Below are positions 1 to 8,352 of a stretch of 64,000 bases of DNA, one piece after another (position 1 is the first letter of the stretch; the number at the start of each line of letters is the position of its first letter). The stretch is from positions 62,001-126,000 of the forward strand of contig JAMPEQ010000008.1 in assembly GCA_023665085.1 (NCBI GenBank), given 5' to 3'. This DNA comes from Bacteroides sp. (GTDB lineage Bacteria; Bacillota; Clostridia; Oscillospirales; Acutalibacteraceae). The notes beneath the pieces were generated by a model. That model ran no database searches. It was given only the letters and a program-made list of their open reading frames with translations, and was not told the origin of the DNA. Made by a program: the position numbers and the translations under genes.

Positions 1-693
1 AATTACGGAATGGAAAAGGATGCACTTAAGGATTTGCTTCTGTTTGCTTCATCAAATGATGACGGTCTAACAACTCTTAAAGAATATGTTGGCAGAATGG
101 CAGATTCACAGGATACTATTTATTATGCCTGCGGAGAGAATACACAGAAGATTGCAATGATTCCTCAGATGGATGCCGTTAAGGAAAAAGGCTATGAAGT
201 GCTTTACTTTACTGACGAAGTTGATGAGTTTGCTATTCAGATGCTTATGGAATATGAGGGCAAGCATTTTGCTAATATCTGCAAGGAGGATTTAGATCTT
301 TCTACAGAAGCAGAAAAAGAAGCTATTGACAAGAAAAATGAGGACTCAAAGGAACTTCTTGACAAAATGAAAGATGCTCTTGGCAATAAAGTATCATCTG
401 TAAAGCTTTCAAACAAACTTGGCTCACATCCGGTATCACTCTCAAGCGAAGGCTATGTTTCTCTTGAAATGGAAAAGGTGCTTAATGCTATGCCTGGAGC
501 AAATCAGGGTGTAAAAGCTCAGCTTGTGCTTGAGATTAATTCAAATCATAAGGTTTTTGAAAAGCTTGCATCTGCAGATGATGATGCACTTGCAAAATAC
601 ACCAAGCTGCTTTATTCGTCAGCAAGACTTATTGCAGGTCTTGATATTGAAAATCCAACAGAATTTTCAGATGTGATTGCAGATTTGATGTAA
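1..693 (+). CDS. htpG: Hsp90-family chaperone HtpG, C-terminal part
   Basis: This is the 3' end of a gene that begins before the window; the frame is open from base 1. The 230 visible residues are the end of the middle domain and the C-terminal dimerisation domain of bacterial Hsp90. Recognisable stretches are DTIYYACGE, GYEVLYFTDEVDEFA and, near the end, the SARLIAGLDIENPTEF region typical of the HtpG C-terminus. HtpG is an ATP-dependent cytosolic chaperone; the ATPase domain lies outside the window. A strong hairpin terminator follows 31 bases after the stop, so it is the last gene of its transcript. Confidence 0.93.
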   Translation, partial: NYGMEKDALKDLLLFASSNDDGLTTLKEYVGRMADSQDTIYYACGENTQKIAMIPQMDAVKEKGYEVLYFTDEVDEFAIQMLMEYEGKHFANICKEDLDLSTEAEKEAIDKKNEDSKELLDKMKDALGNKVSSVKLSNKLGSHPVSLSSEGYVSLEMEKVLNAMPGANQGVKAQLVLEINSNHKVFEKLASADDDALAKYTKLLYSSARLIAGLDIENPTEFSDVIADLM

Positions 694-723
694 TAAATAA
701 ATTTTATAACTTTATAAAACCAA

Positions 724-763
724 CAGCGGACTGTTTCAATCGAGACAGTCCGCTGCTGATTTT
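724..763. terminator. Bidirectional intrinsic terminator after htpG
   Basis: Inverted repeat 724-737/742-755: 11 perfect pairs (CAGCGGACTGT with ACAGTCCGCTG) plus three inner pairs, one of them G-U, and a 4-base loop. It is followed by a T-rich stretch on the + strand and by TTGGTTTTAT on the - strand. It can therefore serve htpG (+) and the convergent secreted-protein gene (-). Confidence 0.85.
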
Positions 764-2661
764 TATTTCTTTGTTGTTACTGTTTTAGCTTTTGACCATG
801 AAGAATAGATTTTTGTATTCTTACCGTTTACCTTGACTGTTTTGTAAGTACGAATCCGAACATAATACTTTTTCTTTGCCTTGAGCTTTGAAATTGATTT
901 TGATGTTGTTTTATTTTTGCTTACTGTTACAGTCTTTGCACTTTTGAATTTTGACGATGTGCTGTACTGTATCTGATAGCCTGTTGTCTGTGAAGTAAGC
1001 TTTTTCCACTTTACAGTAAACTTCTTTTTGCCGGCTGTCAACTTTGTAATACTTGTTGATTTCGGCTTGATTGTAAAGGTTTTTGTTGCTGTTGCGCTGT
1101 AATTGCCTTTAAATTTAATTGTAACGCTGTACTTTCCTACAGCCTTTCTGCCTTTAGCATATGTTACTGTGTAATCGGTATTTTTCTTGAGTACTTTACC
1201 TTTGGCATCTTTAACGGTTACAGCAGGTGTGCGGACTTTTCCGTTATAAGTGTAGGTTGTTGTGCTTAGATTTATTGCTGATATTTTAGGTATTGCTGTG
1301 GTTGATTTTACTGTGTTACAGCGTGTGCATTTATTTACAATACTTCCTGCTTTGCTTGATGTTGCTTGGGTTATATTGTTTTTATAGCTGTGTCCCAGTG
1401 CTTTTTTGATATCTGATTTGTAGCTGTAAGCACAGTTTTGACATTTGTGAAGTGTATATCCGCCAGAAGTGCATGTAGCTTTGACAGTTGTTGTCAAATC
1501 AATGTGCTTTGTGTTTGGAGGAACTTCACCTTCGCCCATTTTTTCTGCACAGTTGTCGCATTCAAGATCTCTGACAAAGCCTGCACTGCAGTTTGAGCCT
1601 TGCGGAATGGTCCACACAGTTTTGTCGTGGGGGCAAACATAAGTTTCAGATGATATCGGATATTTATTTTGAAAATCCTCGGTTTTATAATCACTTTCAA
1701 GGATGTGCATATAATCGTCTAATGTATTTGTGCCACACAGAAAATAGTCATAAACAATTTCATTCGACCAGTAATTGCCGGTATTACTATTTACATCATC
1801 TGTCTTTGTGTCATCCCAAGTACAGTCAACATAATAATTTGCACCGTCTATATTTACAAGATTCCATGCATGATTTGCACTTGTAACAACTCGGCATTTA
1901 ACGTTATTTTCATAACATAGTCTGTAATACAAAGTAGCATAGCTTTGACAAACTGCCACACCTGTAAACAAACCACCATATGCAGTGTACTGGTTGATGT
2001 ATTCAGTATCATTTACATGATCGTAGTCATATTTTATTTTATTACATACATAGTCATGAATGGCAAGAGCTTTTTTATAATTAGATTTGCCTGTTAAATT
2101 AAGCTTTTTGCTGTCGTCTTTGATTTGTTTGGTTACCTTTTGCTCCTGATCATATGTAGTTGGATAAGTTACTGTATAGAGTATTGTATATAAATATTTG
2201 TCTTGAACACTCTGCCATCCGACCTGAAAATTTACACTTTGCCAATGCCATTTTAAATAATCGCCATCTTCGGCACTTACAGAAATTTCCTGATCCAAAG
2301 CATTGTAAAAAACATTTTCCGCAGCTTTTTTAGATGAAATTGTACCTGATAAAAAGGTTACCTTGATTTTACTTTCTCTTTTCACCATGTGGTCGCGAAG
2401 AGTTTGTGATGCCTGAAGAGGAGTGGCATAGTTTGCTGATTTTCTTTCTGCAATGATAGTGTTATCATTGTCCGTTTGTGACTGCTTTTCAAGCTCTTCG
2501 GTTTCTTTGATAAGTGTCTGTTTGTCAACTGCGTCTTCATATATCGGATTAATTAAAAACGATGAAAATTCAGTTTCTTTTGCATAGACAGATAAATCGA
2601 CAGCGCCTGCAATATTTGTTATGAATATTAGTGATAGAAAAATGCTTAGAATTCTTTTCAT
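763..2661 (-). CDS. Secreted transglutaminase-like protein with Ig-like and FN3 domains
   Basis: About 632 residues. A signal peptide (MKRILSIFLSLIF...) is followed by a spacer and a transglutaminase-like fold. Numbered from the upstream GTG at 2673, the catalytic triad is Cys242 (GVAVCQSYA), His268 (NHAWNLV) and Asp283 (YVDCTWDD). Next come CxxC-containing segments (about 345-415), an Ig/MBG-like repeat (about 465-540) and a C-terminal fibronectin type III domain (about 540-636) rich in Lys, Ser and Thr. The family acts outside the cell on proteins or cell-wall peptides; the substrate is unknown. The start is ambiguous: an AAAGG sits about 15 bases before the ATG at 2661 but only 3 bases before the GTG at 2673. 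I prefer the ATG because it gives a standard signal peptide. No sortase motif or transmembrane anchor is visible at the C-terminus. Confidence 0.82.
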   Translation of the reverse strand: MKRILSIFLSLIFITNIAGAVDLSVYAKETEFSSFLINPIYEDAVDKQTLIKETEELEKQSQTDNDNTIIAERKSANYATPLQASQTLRDHMVKRESKIKVTFLSGTISSKKAAENVFYNALDQEISVSAEDGDYLKWHWQSVNFQVGWQSVQDKYLYTILYTVTYPTTYDQEQKVTKQIKDDSKKLNLTGKSNYKKALAIHDYVCNKIKYDYDHVNDTEYINQYTAYGGLFTGVAVCQSYATLYYRLCYENNVKCRVVTSANHAWNLVNIDGANYYVDCTWDDTKTDDVNSNTGNYWSNEIVYDYFLCGTNTLDDYMHILESDYKTEDFQNKYPISSETYVCPHDKTVWTIPQGSNCSAGFVRDLECDNCAEKMGEGEVPPNTKHIDLTTTVKATCTSGGYTLHKCQNCAYSYKSDIKKALGHSYKNNITQATSSKAGSIVNKCTRCNTVKSTTAIPKISAINLSTTTYTYNGKVRTPAVTVKDAKGKVLKKNTDYTVTYAKGRKAVGKYSVTIKFKGNYSATATKTFTIKPKSTSITKLTAGKKKFTVKWKKLTSQTTGYQIQYSTSSKFKSAKTVTVSKNKTTSKSISKLKAKKKYYVRIRTYKTVKVNGKNTKIYSSWSKAKTVTTKK

Positions 2662-2856
2662 AATCTGTATCACATACCTTTCGATATTTTTACATAATTA
2701 TATCATAGAGCATTTGCATTGTAAATGGAATTTTAATGAAAATCTCGTTTTGCAGAAAAACTATACTACAGGAATAACAAGAGAAATTCAGCACCACAAG
2801 TCCTGGTATTATTTATTAACAGATTGTAAATTCAAATAGTACAGTGGCACAAGATA

Positions 2857-2885
2857 TTGAATATTTTTGCAAAATGTGGTATAAT
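2857..2885 (+). promoter_or_regulatory. Sigma-A promoter for nfeD-SPFH pair
   Basis: TTGAAT (2857-2862), a 17-base spacer, then TATAAT (2880-2885). It leaves an untranslated leader of about 75 bases before the first gene, containing the palindrome CATTATATAATG. Confidence 0.7.
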
Positions 2886-2969
2886 AAGCACACGATATGG
2901 AAAAGAGCTGATCATTCTTTTTCGTGTCGCAGCATTATATAATGTGAATGAATATGGGAGGTGATTACA

Positions 2970-3407
2970 ATAGCTGAAAACACGATGTTTATTGTCTGGG
3001 CAGCAGCAATAATCATTTTTGGCGTATTTGAAGCAATTACTGCACAATTGGTTTCGATATGGTTTGTTGCGGGAGCGATAGGCGGTCTTATAGCAGCGAT
3101 GCTGAATGCACCGATTTATTTGCAGGTTGTTGTATTTATTGTTATAACAATTTTGGCTCTTGCAATCACTAGACCTTTGGTGAAAAAATACATTAAGCCG
3201 AAAATGCAGCGGACCAACGCTGACAGAGTCATAAGTCAGATTGGTATAGTTGCTGAAGAAATAGACAATATTAATGGCAAGGGCGAGGTCAGAATTGATG
3301 GAAAGGTCTGGTCAGCCCGTTCAGCAGATAACAATGTTATTCCGCTTGAATCCAAAGTACAGGTGCTTGAAATAAGCGGAGTAAAGCTAATTGTAAAAAA
3401 GGTTTAA
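2970..3407 (+). CDS. NfeD-family membrane protein
   Basis: About 145 residues. Two to three hydrophobic helices (MFIVWAAAIIIFGVFEA, then VSIWFVAGAIGGLIAA and VVVFIVITILALAI) are followed by a C-terminal soluble OB-fold domain of the NfeD type (GIVAEEIDNINGKGEVRIDGKVWSA). NfeD proteins pair with stomatin/SPFH proteins in membrane microdomains, and an SPFH gene follows 53 bases downstream. The start is unusual. A strong SD, GGAGG at 2957-2961, is 8 bases from an in-frame ATA at 2970. The GTG at 2961 overlaps the SD, and the first ATG (2985) is 23 bases away. I chose ATA on spacing; GTG or ATG annotation is possible. Confidence 0.85.
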   Translation: MAENTMFIVWAAAIIIFGVFEAITAQLVSIWFVAGAIGGLIAAMLNAPIYLQVVVFIVITILALAITRPLVKKYIKPKMQRTNADRVISQIGIVAEEIDNINGKGEVRIDGKVWSARSADNNVIPLESKVQVLEISGVKLIVKKV

Positions 3408-3460
3408 ATATTTAGATGTAAATTAGACAGTATAGCTGTCATAAATTAAAGGAGAAAATT

Positions 3461-4390
3461 ATGAATATTGTAGGATTTATCATTTTGGCAATTATTGTTC
3501 TTGCCCTTGCTGCACTAATTCTTGCTAATGTAAGAGTTGTTCCGCAGTCAAAGGCATATGTTGTTGAAAGGCTGGGAACTTTTTATTCAACATGGGAGAC
3601 AGGTCTTCATGTTAAAATTCCTTTTATCGACAGAATAGCAAAAATCGTTTCACTCAAAGAGCAGGTGGTTGATTTCAAGCCTCAGCCTGTTATTACAAAG
3701 GATAATGTAACAATGCAGATTGATACAGTAGTTTTCTATCAAATTACTGATCCTAAGCTTTACACCTATGGTGTAGAGAGCCCTATTTCTGCTATTGAAA
3801 ATCTTTCTGCAACTACTCTTCGTAACATTATCGGTGAGCTTGAGCTTGACTCAACACTTACTTCACGTGATACAATCAATGCAAAAATCAGAGTAATTCT
3901 TGATGAAGCAACTGATCCATGGGGAATTAAAGTAAACAGGGTAGAGCTTAAAAACATTATTCCTCCTCGTGAAATTCAGGACGCTATGGAAAAGCAGATG
4001 AAGGCAGAGCGTGAAAGAAGAGAGTCCATCCTTCGTGCAGAGGGTGAGAAGCAGTCAAGAATTCTTGTTGCAGAAGGTCATAAGGAATCAAAAATTCTTG
4101 AAGCTGAAGCAGAAAAGCAGTCAGCAATTCTTCATGCCGAAGCTGTTAAAGAGGCAAAGGTTCGTGAGGCAGAAGGTGAGGCTGAGGCTATTCTTAAGGT
4201 TCAGCAGGCTACTGCAGATGCAATCAAGCTTCTTAACGAAGCAGATGCAAATGATGCTGTTATTAAAATTAAGGCACTTGAAGCCTTTGGCAAGGCCGCT
4301 GACGGTCAGGCTACAAAGATTATTATTCCGTCTGAAATTCAGGGACTTGCAGGTCTCGCAGAGGGAATAACCGAGGCAGTAAAAAAATAA
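3461..4390 (+). CDS. SPFH/stomatin-like membrane protein (QmcA/HflK type)
   Basis: 309 residues: an N-terminal membrane helix (about 4-24), the SPFH/band-7 domain (about 25-185, with QSKAYVVERLGTF and GIKVNRVELKNIIPP), then a long Ala/Glu-rich coiled coil (about 180-260) with repeated EAEKQ/AEGE units. Such proteins form large oligomeric scaffolds in membrane microdomains and are thought to organise proteases and other membrane proteins. SD AAAGGAG lies 7 bases before ATG. It follows nfeD and is closed by a terminator, so the pair is a two-gene operon. Confidence 0.9.
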   Translation: MNIVGFIILAIIVLALAALILANVRVVPQSKAYVVERLGTFYSTWETGLHVKIPFIDRIAKIVSLKEQVVDFKPQPVITKDNVTMQIDTVVFYQITDPKLYTYGVESPISAIENLSATTLRNIIGELELDSTLTSRDTINAKIRVILDEATDPWGIKVNRVELKNIIPPREIQDAMEKQMKAERERRESILRAEGEKQSRILVAEGHKESKILEAEAEKQSAILHAEAVKEAKVREAEGEAEAILKVQQATADAIKLLNEADANDAVIKIKALEAFGKAADGQATKIIIPSEIQGLAGLAEGITEAVKK

Positions 4391-4405
4391 AATCAGCTGA
4401 TTATG

Positions 4406-4437
4406 AGGCTGTTCTGACTTGTCGGAACAGCCTTTTA
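4406..4437 (+). terminator. Intrinsic terminator after SPFH gene
   Basis: Stem AGGCTGTTC (4406-4414) with GAACAGCCT (4425-4433), extended by two inner pairs, loop ACTTGT, then TTTT. Confidence 0.85.
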
Positions 4438-4472
4438 CAATTTACTGATTTGCATTTAAATTTTCAATAATC

Positions 4473-4501
4473 TTGACAGCTAATAAATTATAATCTATAA
4501 T
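4473..4501 (+). promoter_or_regulatory. Consensus sigma-A promoter for greA-lysS
   Basis: TTGACA (4473-4478), a 17-base spacer and TATAAT (4496-4501): a perfect match to consensus, 35 bases before the greA start codon. Confidence 0.85.
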
Positions 4502-4536
4502 ATAGTGATTAAAAAATGCGATAAGGAGTTTTTATT

Positions 4537-5007
4537 ATGGCAAACAAAGTCTTTAAAATGACTAAAGAAGGTAAACAGGCACTCGAAAAAGAACTTGAAT
4601 TTCTTAAAAACGAAGGCAGAATTGACATTGCAGAAAAACTTAAGGTTGCACGTTCATATGGTGACCTTTCAGAAAATAGTGAATATGATGAAGCAAAATC
4701 AGAGCAGGCAAAAATAGAAGCTCGTATCAGGGATCTTGAGTATCAGCTTGAAAATTCCGTTATTGTTGACAGTACTACTACAGGCGATAAGATTGGTATG
4801 GGCTCAAAGGTTAAGGTTTTCAGAAAGAATGACAAAAGCGAAATTCTTTATGAAATTGTAAGCTACAGCCAGACCGATCCGGCTAACGGCAAAATTTCTG
4901 ATGAAAGTCTTGTTGGTCAGGCACTTATGGGTTCAAAGGTTGGTGACACTGTAGAAGTTGAAGCACCTATCGGCAATCTTGAACTTGAAATTATTTCTAT
5001 AGACTAA
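4537..5007 (+). CDS. greA: Transcription elongation factor GreA
   Basis: 156 residues, the normal GreA length. The N-terminal coiled-coil finger carries the signature LSENSEYDEAKSEQA (about residues 45-60), whose acidic tip enters the RNA polymerase secondary channel and stimulates cleavage of backtracked RNA. The C-terminal FKBP-like domain ends with the conserved SPxG-like region in variant form (SDESLVGQALMGSKVGDTVEVEAP). SD AAGGAG is 8 bases upstream. It precedes lysS by 20 bases, a common greA-lysS pairing in Firmicutes. Confidence 0.95.
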   Translation: MANKVFKMTKEGKQALEKELEFLKNEGRIDIAEKLKVARSYGDLSENSEYDEAKSEQAKIEARIRDLEYQLENSVIVDSTTTGDKIGMGSKVKVFRKNDKSEILYEIVSYSQTDPANGKISDESLVGQALMGSKVGDTVEVEAPIGNLELEIISID

Positions 5008-5027
5008 AATAAACGAGGTAAAAATAT

Positions 5028-6863
5028 ATGGCAGGAAAGTTTGAAATCACCAAGACAGGTGACAGCACTTTCACTTTTGAATTGATAATTGATGACAAGT
5101 CAGTGGGCAGAAGTCCTGTATTTGACAAGGAAGATGCGTGTAAGCGTGGTGTGAAGGCTGTTAAGAAAAACAGCAGAATGAAGGTACAGAATACTATTGC
5201 AGGTGACGAAGAAAAAACCAATCCTAAGTATCTTATCGAGGCTGACGGAGATAAATTTAAGTATACTTTATTCCTACAGACAGGCGCCGTTGCTCTTGAG
5301 GGCAGTGCCGACAGTGCTGACGAAGCTCTTGAGATTATAGAAAAAATCGGAAATAATGCAAATGCTGCACAGATGACTATGGCAGAGGTTGTTCTTACTG
5401 AAAATGAGCAGAAGCAAATCAGAATTGACAAGCTTAAGGCTCTTCAGAATTCAGGGAAAGATCCTTTTGAAATTACTCTTGCTGATCAAACTCATCACAG
5501 TGATGAAATCAAGGCTGATTTTGAGGCTCTTGAAAATAAAGAGGTTACTATTGCAGGCCGCATTATGACATGGCGTGACATGGGTAAAGCTAACTTTATT
5601 GATGTGCAGGACCGCAACGGCAGAATTCAGGCATATGTTCGTATGAATGATGTCGGCGAGAATGTGTTCAAAGAATTTAAAACATGGGATATCGGTGATA
5701 TTGTTGAGATTACAGGTTTTGTATTTAAAACCAGAACAGGTGAAATTTCTGTTCATGCAAATAAGATAAGACTTATTTCAAAATCTCTTCTTCCTCTTCC
5801 TGAAAAATTCCATGGTCTTACTGATACGGATACACGCTACAGAAAACGTTATCTTGATATGATAATGAATCCTGATGTTAAGGACACTTTCATCAAGCGT
5901 TCAAAAATCATTTCATCTATCAGAGACTATCTTGATAACCTGGGATTTGTTGAGGTTGAAACACCTATTCTTAATGTAATAGCAGGCGGTGCTGCCGCAA
6001 GACCTTTCATTACCCACCACAATACTCTTGATATGGATATGTATCTGCGTATAGCAACTGAGCTTTATCTCAAGCGTCTCATTGTGGGCGGTATGGAAAG
6101 AGTATATGAAATCGGCAGAAACTTCAGAAATGAGGGTATGGATGTAAGGCATAATCCCGAATTTACATGTATTGAGCTTTATCAGGCATATACAGATTAT
6201 CACGGAATGATGGATATTGCAGAAAATATTATCAGAAATGCAGCTAATACTGTATGTGACAGCCTGCATATCACTTTCAATGGTACTGAAATTGACCTTG
6301 AAACTCCGTTTGCACGTATGACAATGATTGAGGCTGTAGAAAAATACAGCGGTGTAAACTTTGCGGACTTTATGAGTGATAATGAAAAAGCTATTGCTGT
6401 TGCTGACGAAAAGGGTATTGAAATTGAAAACGGCAAGGCTACATGGGGTGATATCCTCAATTCATTCTTTGAAGAGTATGTTGAAGAAAATCTTGTTCAG
6501 CCTACATTTATTATGGATTATCCTGTTGAAATTTCGCCTCTCACTAAGAGAAAGCCTGATTGTCCCGTTCTTACAGAGAGATTTGAGCTTTTCATTCTCG
6601 GCGGTGAGTATGGCAATGCTTATTCAGAGCTTAATGATCCTATTGACCAGCAGGGCAGATTTGAAGCACAAATGAAGCTCCGTGAAGCAGGAGACGATGA
6701 GGCTAATATGATTGACCATGATTTCGTTACTGCTCTTGAATATGGTATGCCTCCAACGGGCGGACTTGGTATCGGCATTGACAGACTTGTTATGCTTCTT
6801 ACCGACAGCTATTCAATCAGAGATGTTTTATTGTTCCCGACAATGAAGCCTCTTGATAAATAA
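5028..6863 (+). CDS. lysS: Lysyl-tRNA synthetase with N-terminal tandem YegP/DUF1508-like domains
   Basis: 611 residues, about 110 longer than usual class II LysRS. Residues 1-55 (KFEITKTGDSTFTFEL, then EDACKRGVKAVKKN) and 68-110 (YLIEADGDKFKYTLFL, then ADEALEIIEKIGNN) look like two YegP/DUF1508 repeats. The synthetase starts near residue 117 (LTENEQKQIRIDKLKALQNSGKDPF), with the OB-fold anticodon domain and then the catalytic core: motif 1 (LGFVEVETPIL), motif 2 (RNFRNEGMDVRHNPEFTC) and motif 3 (GLGIGIDRLVMLL). The enzyme charges tRNA-Lys in the cytosol. Internal Met codons near residue 115 lack a convincing SD, and the frame is unbroken, so this reads as a true fusion rather than two genes. 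It is co-transcribed with greA. Confidence 0.95.
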   Translation: MAGKFEITKTGDSTFTFELIIDDKSVGRSPVFDKEDACKRGVKAVKKNSRMKVQNTIAGDEEKTNPKYLIEADGDKFKYTLFLQTGAVALEGSADSADEALEIIEKIGNNANAAQMTMAEVVLTENEQKQIRIDKLKALQNSGKDPFEITLADQTHHSDEIKADFEALENKEVTIAGRIMTWRDMGKANFIDVQDRNGRIQAYVRMNDVGENVFKEFKTWDIGDIVEITGFVFKTRTGEISVHANKIRLISKSLLPLPEKFHGLTDTDTRYRKRYLDMIMNPDVKDTFIKRSKIISSIRDYLDNLGFVEVETPILNVIAGGAAARPFITHHNTLDMDMYLRIATELYLKRLIVGGMERVYEIGRNFRNEGMDVRHNPEFTCIELYQAYTDYHGMMDIAENIIRNAANTVCDSLHITFNGTEIDLETPFARMTMIEAVEKYSGVNFADFMSDNEKAIAVADEKGIEIENGKATWGDILNSFFEEYVEENLVQPTFIMDYPVEISPLTKRKPDCPVLTERFELFILGGEYGNAYSELNDPIDQQGRFEAQMKLREAGDDEANMIDHDFVTALEYGMPPTGGLGIGIDRLVMLLTDSYSIRDVLLFPTMKPLDK

Positions 6864-6919
6864 TTTGACTTTGTTTCAATAAATTTTATTTTGATATAAA
6901 TAAACCGCATTTGATAACC

Positions 6920-6968
6920 AATAACCTTGTTTTTATAGCACTTTAGCTTTAAAGGCGGGGTTATTTTT
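6920..6968 (+). terminator. Probable terminator after lysS
   Basis: Inverted repeat AATAACCTTG (6920-6929) with CGGGGTTATT (6956-6965), including two G-U pairs, followed by T residues. The 26-base loop makes this weaker than the other terminators here. Confidence 0.5.
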
Positions 6969-7027
6969 ATGAACTTTTCATCTTTTTAGGAAATGTAAAG
7001 ATACAAATTTAATAGACTTTTTTATAT

Positions 7028-7073
7028 ATTATTTGGCTTATAAGTGAAGCTAAATAATTCTATATTTTTTTAG
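7028..7073. terminator. Hairpin between lysS and the SGNH gene
   Basis: Stem ATTATTTGGCTT (7028-7039) with AAGCTAAATAAT (7047-7058), 12 pairs with one G-U and a 7-base loop. A T run follows about 6 bases later on the + strand, but there is none on the - strand. The rest of 6864-7078 shows nothing else. Confidence 0.35.
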
Positions 7074-7078
7074 TATGT

Positions 7079-8071
7079 TTATTTTATGTAATAGGTTTCA
7101 AATTTTGATTTATATCTTTCAAATTGTTTATAATTGTCATTCCAATAATTATATTTGCAATTCTTTTTTAGATTTTCTATTGAGTATTTATCCTTGATAA
7201 TTTTACCGATATAAGTTGTTACAGATTTAGCTCCATAGTAATTAAGATGATTGCCGTTGTCACGGTAGCACTGCGACGAATCAATCATTAATTTATCATA
7301 CAGTATATTGAAGTCCAGAAAATCTATATTATTTTCTTCAGCATATGTAGCTACACTTCTGTATCTTTCATAATTCCATGATGATATTGACGGCATTTCT
7401 ATAAATAAAATTTGACAGCCATATGTTTTACACAAGCTTATTAATTTATCCATATTATCTTTATTATCGGGTGTGATTTCTTCAGAGTTTTGTGTCACTT
7501 TCATGTAATTGGCATATGTAATCTTGCATATTTTGCTGCTGTATCTGTAACCATGTGTATTGATTTGCTTATTATCGCCGCTATAAACTATAGAAATTAT
7601 ACTTTCAATATCCTGCTGAAGAAGAATTGGATTTGTTCTTTGTAAAAAATCCTTATATTTATATGATTTTTCACAAAAATTTTTCTTGTCAGGATTATGG
7701 TCAAATAACATGTCAGTTTCAATTATTACGAGATTAGGCTTTTGTGTTTTGAATATTTGCATGACTAAATTGTATGACTCTTCAACTGTCTGGCGTGCAC
7801 TTGCACAAATGGTGCTTGTATAACCGTATTCATTCCATAAATCAAGAGGTGAGAAGCCGGAATAAAGATTACTGTTTCCGACGCATACTATTTCAATGCT
7901 GTTTTCTTTTTCATCAATTACAGCATATGATTTTTTTAAATTGATTTTTATACTGTTTACGCTGTTTGATAAATTCATAATTTCCGTAAAATTAAATGTT
8001 GCTAAAGATAAAAGAATAACTGAGATTATCTTGAAAATTAGCTTTGTACTATTTCTTTTTGTATTAGCCAT
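7079..8071 (-). CDS. Membrane-anchored SGNH-hydrolase-like protein (AlgX/DltD-like)
   Basis: About 330 residues. One N-terminal membrane helix (LIFKIISVILLSLATFNF) anchors an extracytoplasmic domain. Block I of the SGNH fold appears as CVGNSNLYSGF, with Ser in the GNS position, and a late DNGNHLNYYGAKSV supplies the Asp-x-x-His pair. This layout resembles DltD, AlgJ and AlgX proteins that act on cell-surface polymers; the substrate is unknown. The ATG at 8071 has an AAAAGGA about 10 bases upstream; an in-frame GTG three codons earlier is less likely. The gene is AT-rich and stands alone, convergent with lysS. Confidence 0.62.
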   Translation of the reverse strand: MANTKRNSTKLIFKIISVILLSLATFNFTEIMNLSNSVNSIKINLKKSYAVIDEKENSIEIVCVGNSNLYSGFSPLDLWNEYGYTSTICASARQTVEESYNLVMQIFKTQKPNLVIIETDMLFDHNPDKKNFCEKSYKYKDFLQRTNPILLQQDIESIISIVYSGDNKQINTHGYRYSSKICKITYANYMKVTQNSEEITPDNKDNMDKLISLCKTYGCQILFIEMPSISSWNYERYRSVATYAEENNIDFLDFNILYDKLMIDSSQCYRDNGNHLNYYGAKSVTTYIGKIIKDKYSIENLKKNCKYNYWNDNYKQFERYKSKFETYYIK

Positions 8072-8223
8072 TCTTAACACGTCCTTTTATTTGATGTTGA
8101 AATATTACTATATGAAAGAAAAGTTTTACTTTAGCAAAAGTAAAGAAAGCATTAAGATTTAAATATCTATAATAAAAATAATATTTAAGAAAAAGGATAT
8201 ATTAATTATTATTACTCTAATAC

Positions 8224-8252
8224 TTGAAAAAAATCACGTAAAATGGTAAAAT
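8224..8252 (+). promoter_or_regulatory. Sigma-A promoter for the ilvD operon
   Basis: TTGAAA (8224-8229), a 17-base spacer and TAAAAT (8247-8252). Transcription would begin near 8259, 20 bases before a short leader reading frame at 8278. Confidence 0.65.
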
Positions 8253-8277
8253 ATAAATCTGTATAAGGATGTGCATT

Positions 8278-8352
8278 ATGTTCATCTTTTTTACAATTAT
8301 TTTGAACAATTATTTTAAAGAAGGTATAAGAAATGAGATCAGATTTAATTAA
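8278..8352 (+). CDS. Possible 24-residue leader peptide overlapping the ilvD start
   Basis: An ATG at 8278 has its own SD (AAGGA, 8265-8269, spacing 8) and opens a 24-codon frame rich in Ile and Phe (5 Ile, 1 Leu, no Val). It stops at 8352, twenty bases inside ilvD in another frame. This layout could couple ilvD translation to translation of the leader. It may equally be chance; no attenuator hairpin is visible. Confidence 0.3.
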   Translation: MFIFFTIILNNYFKEGIRNEIRFN

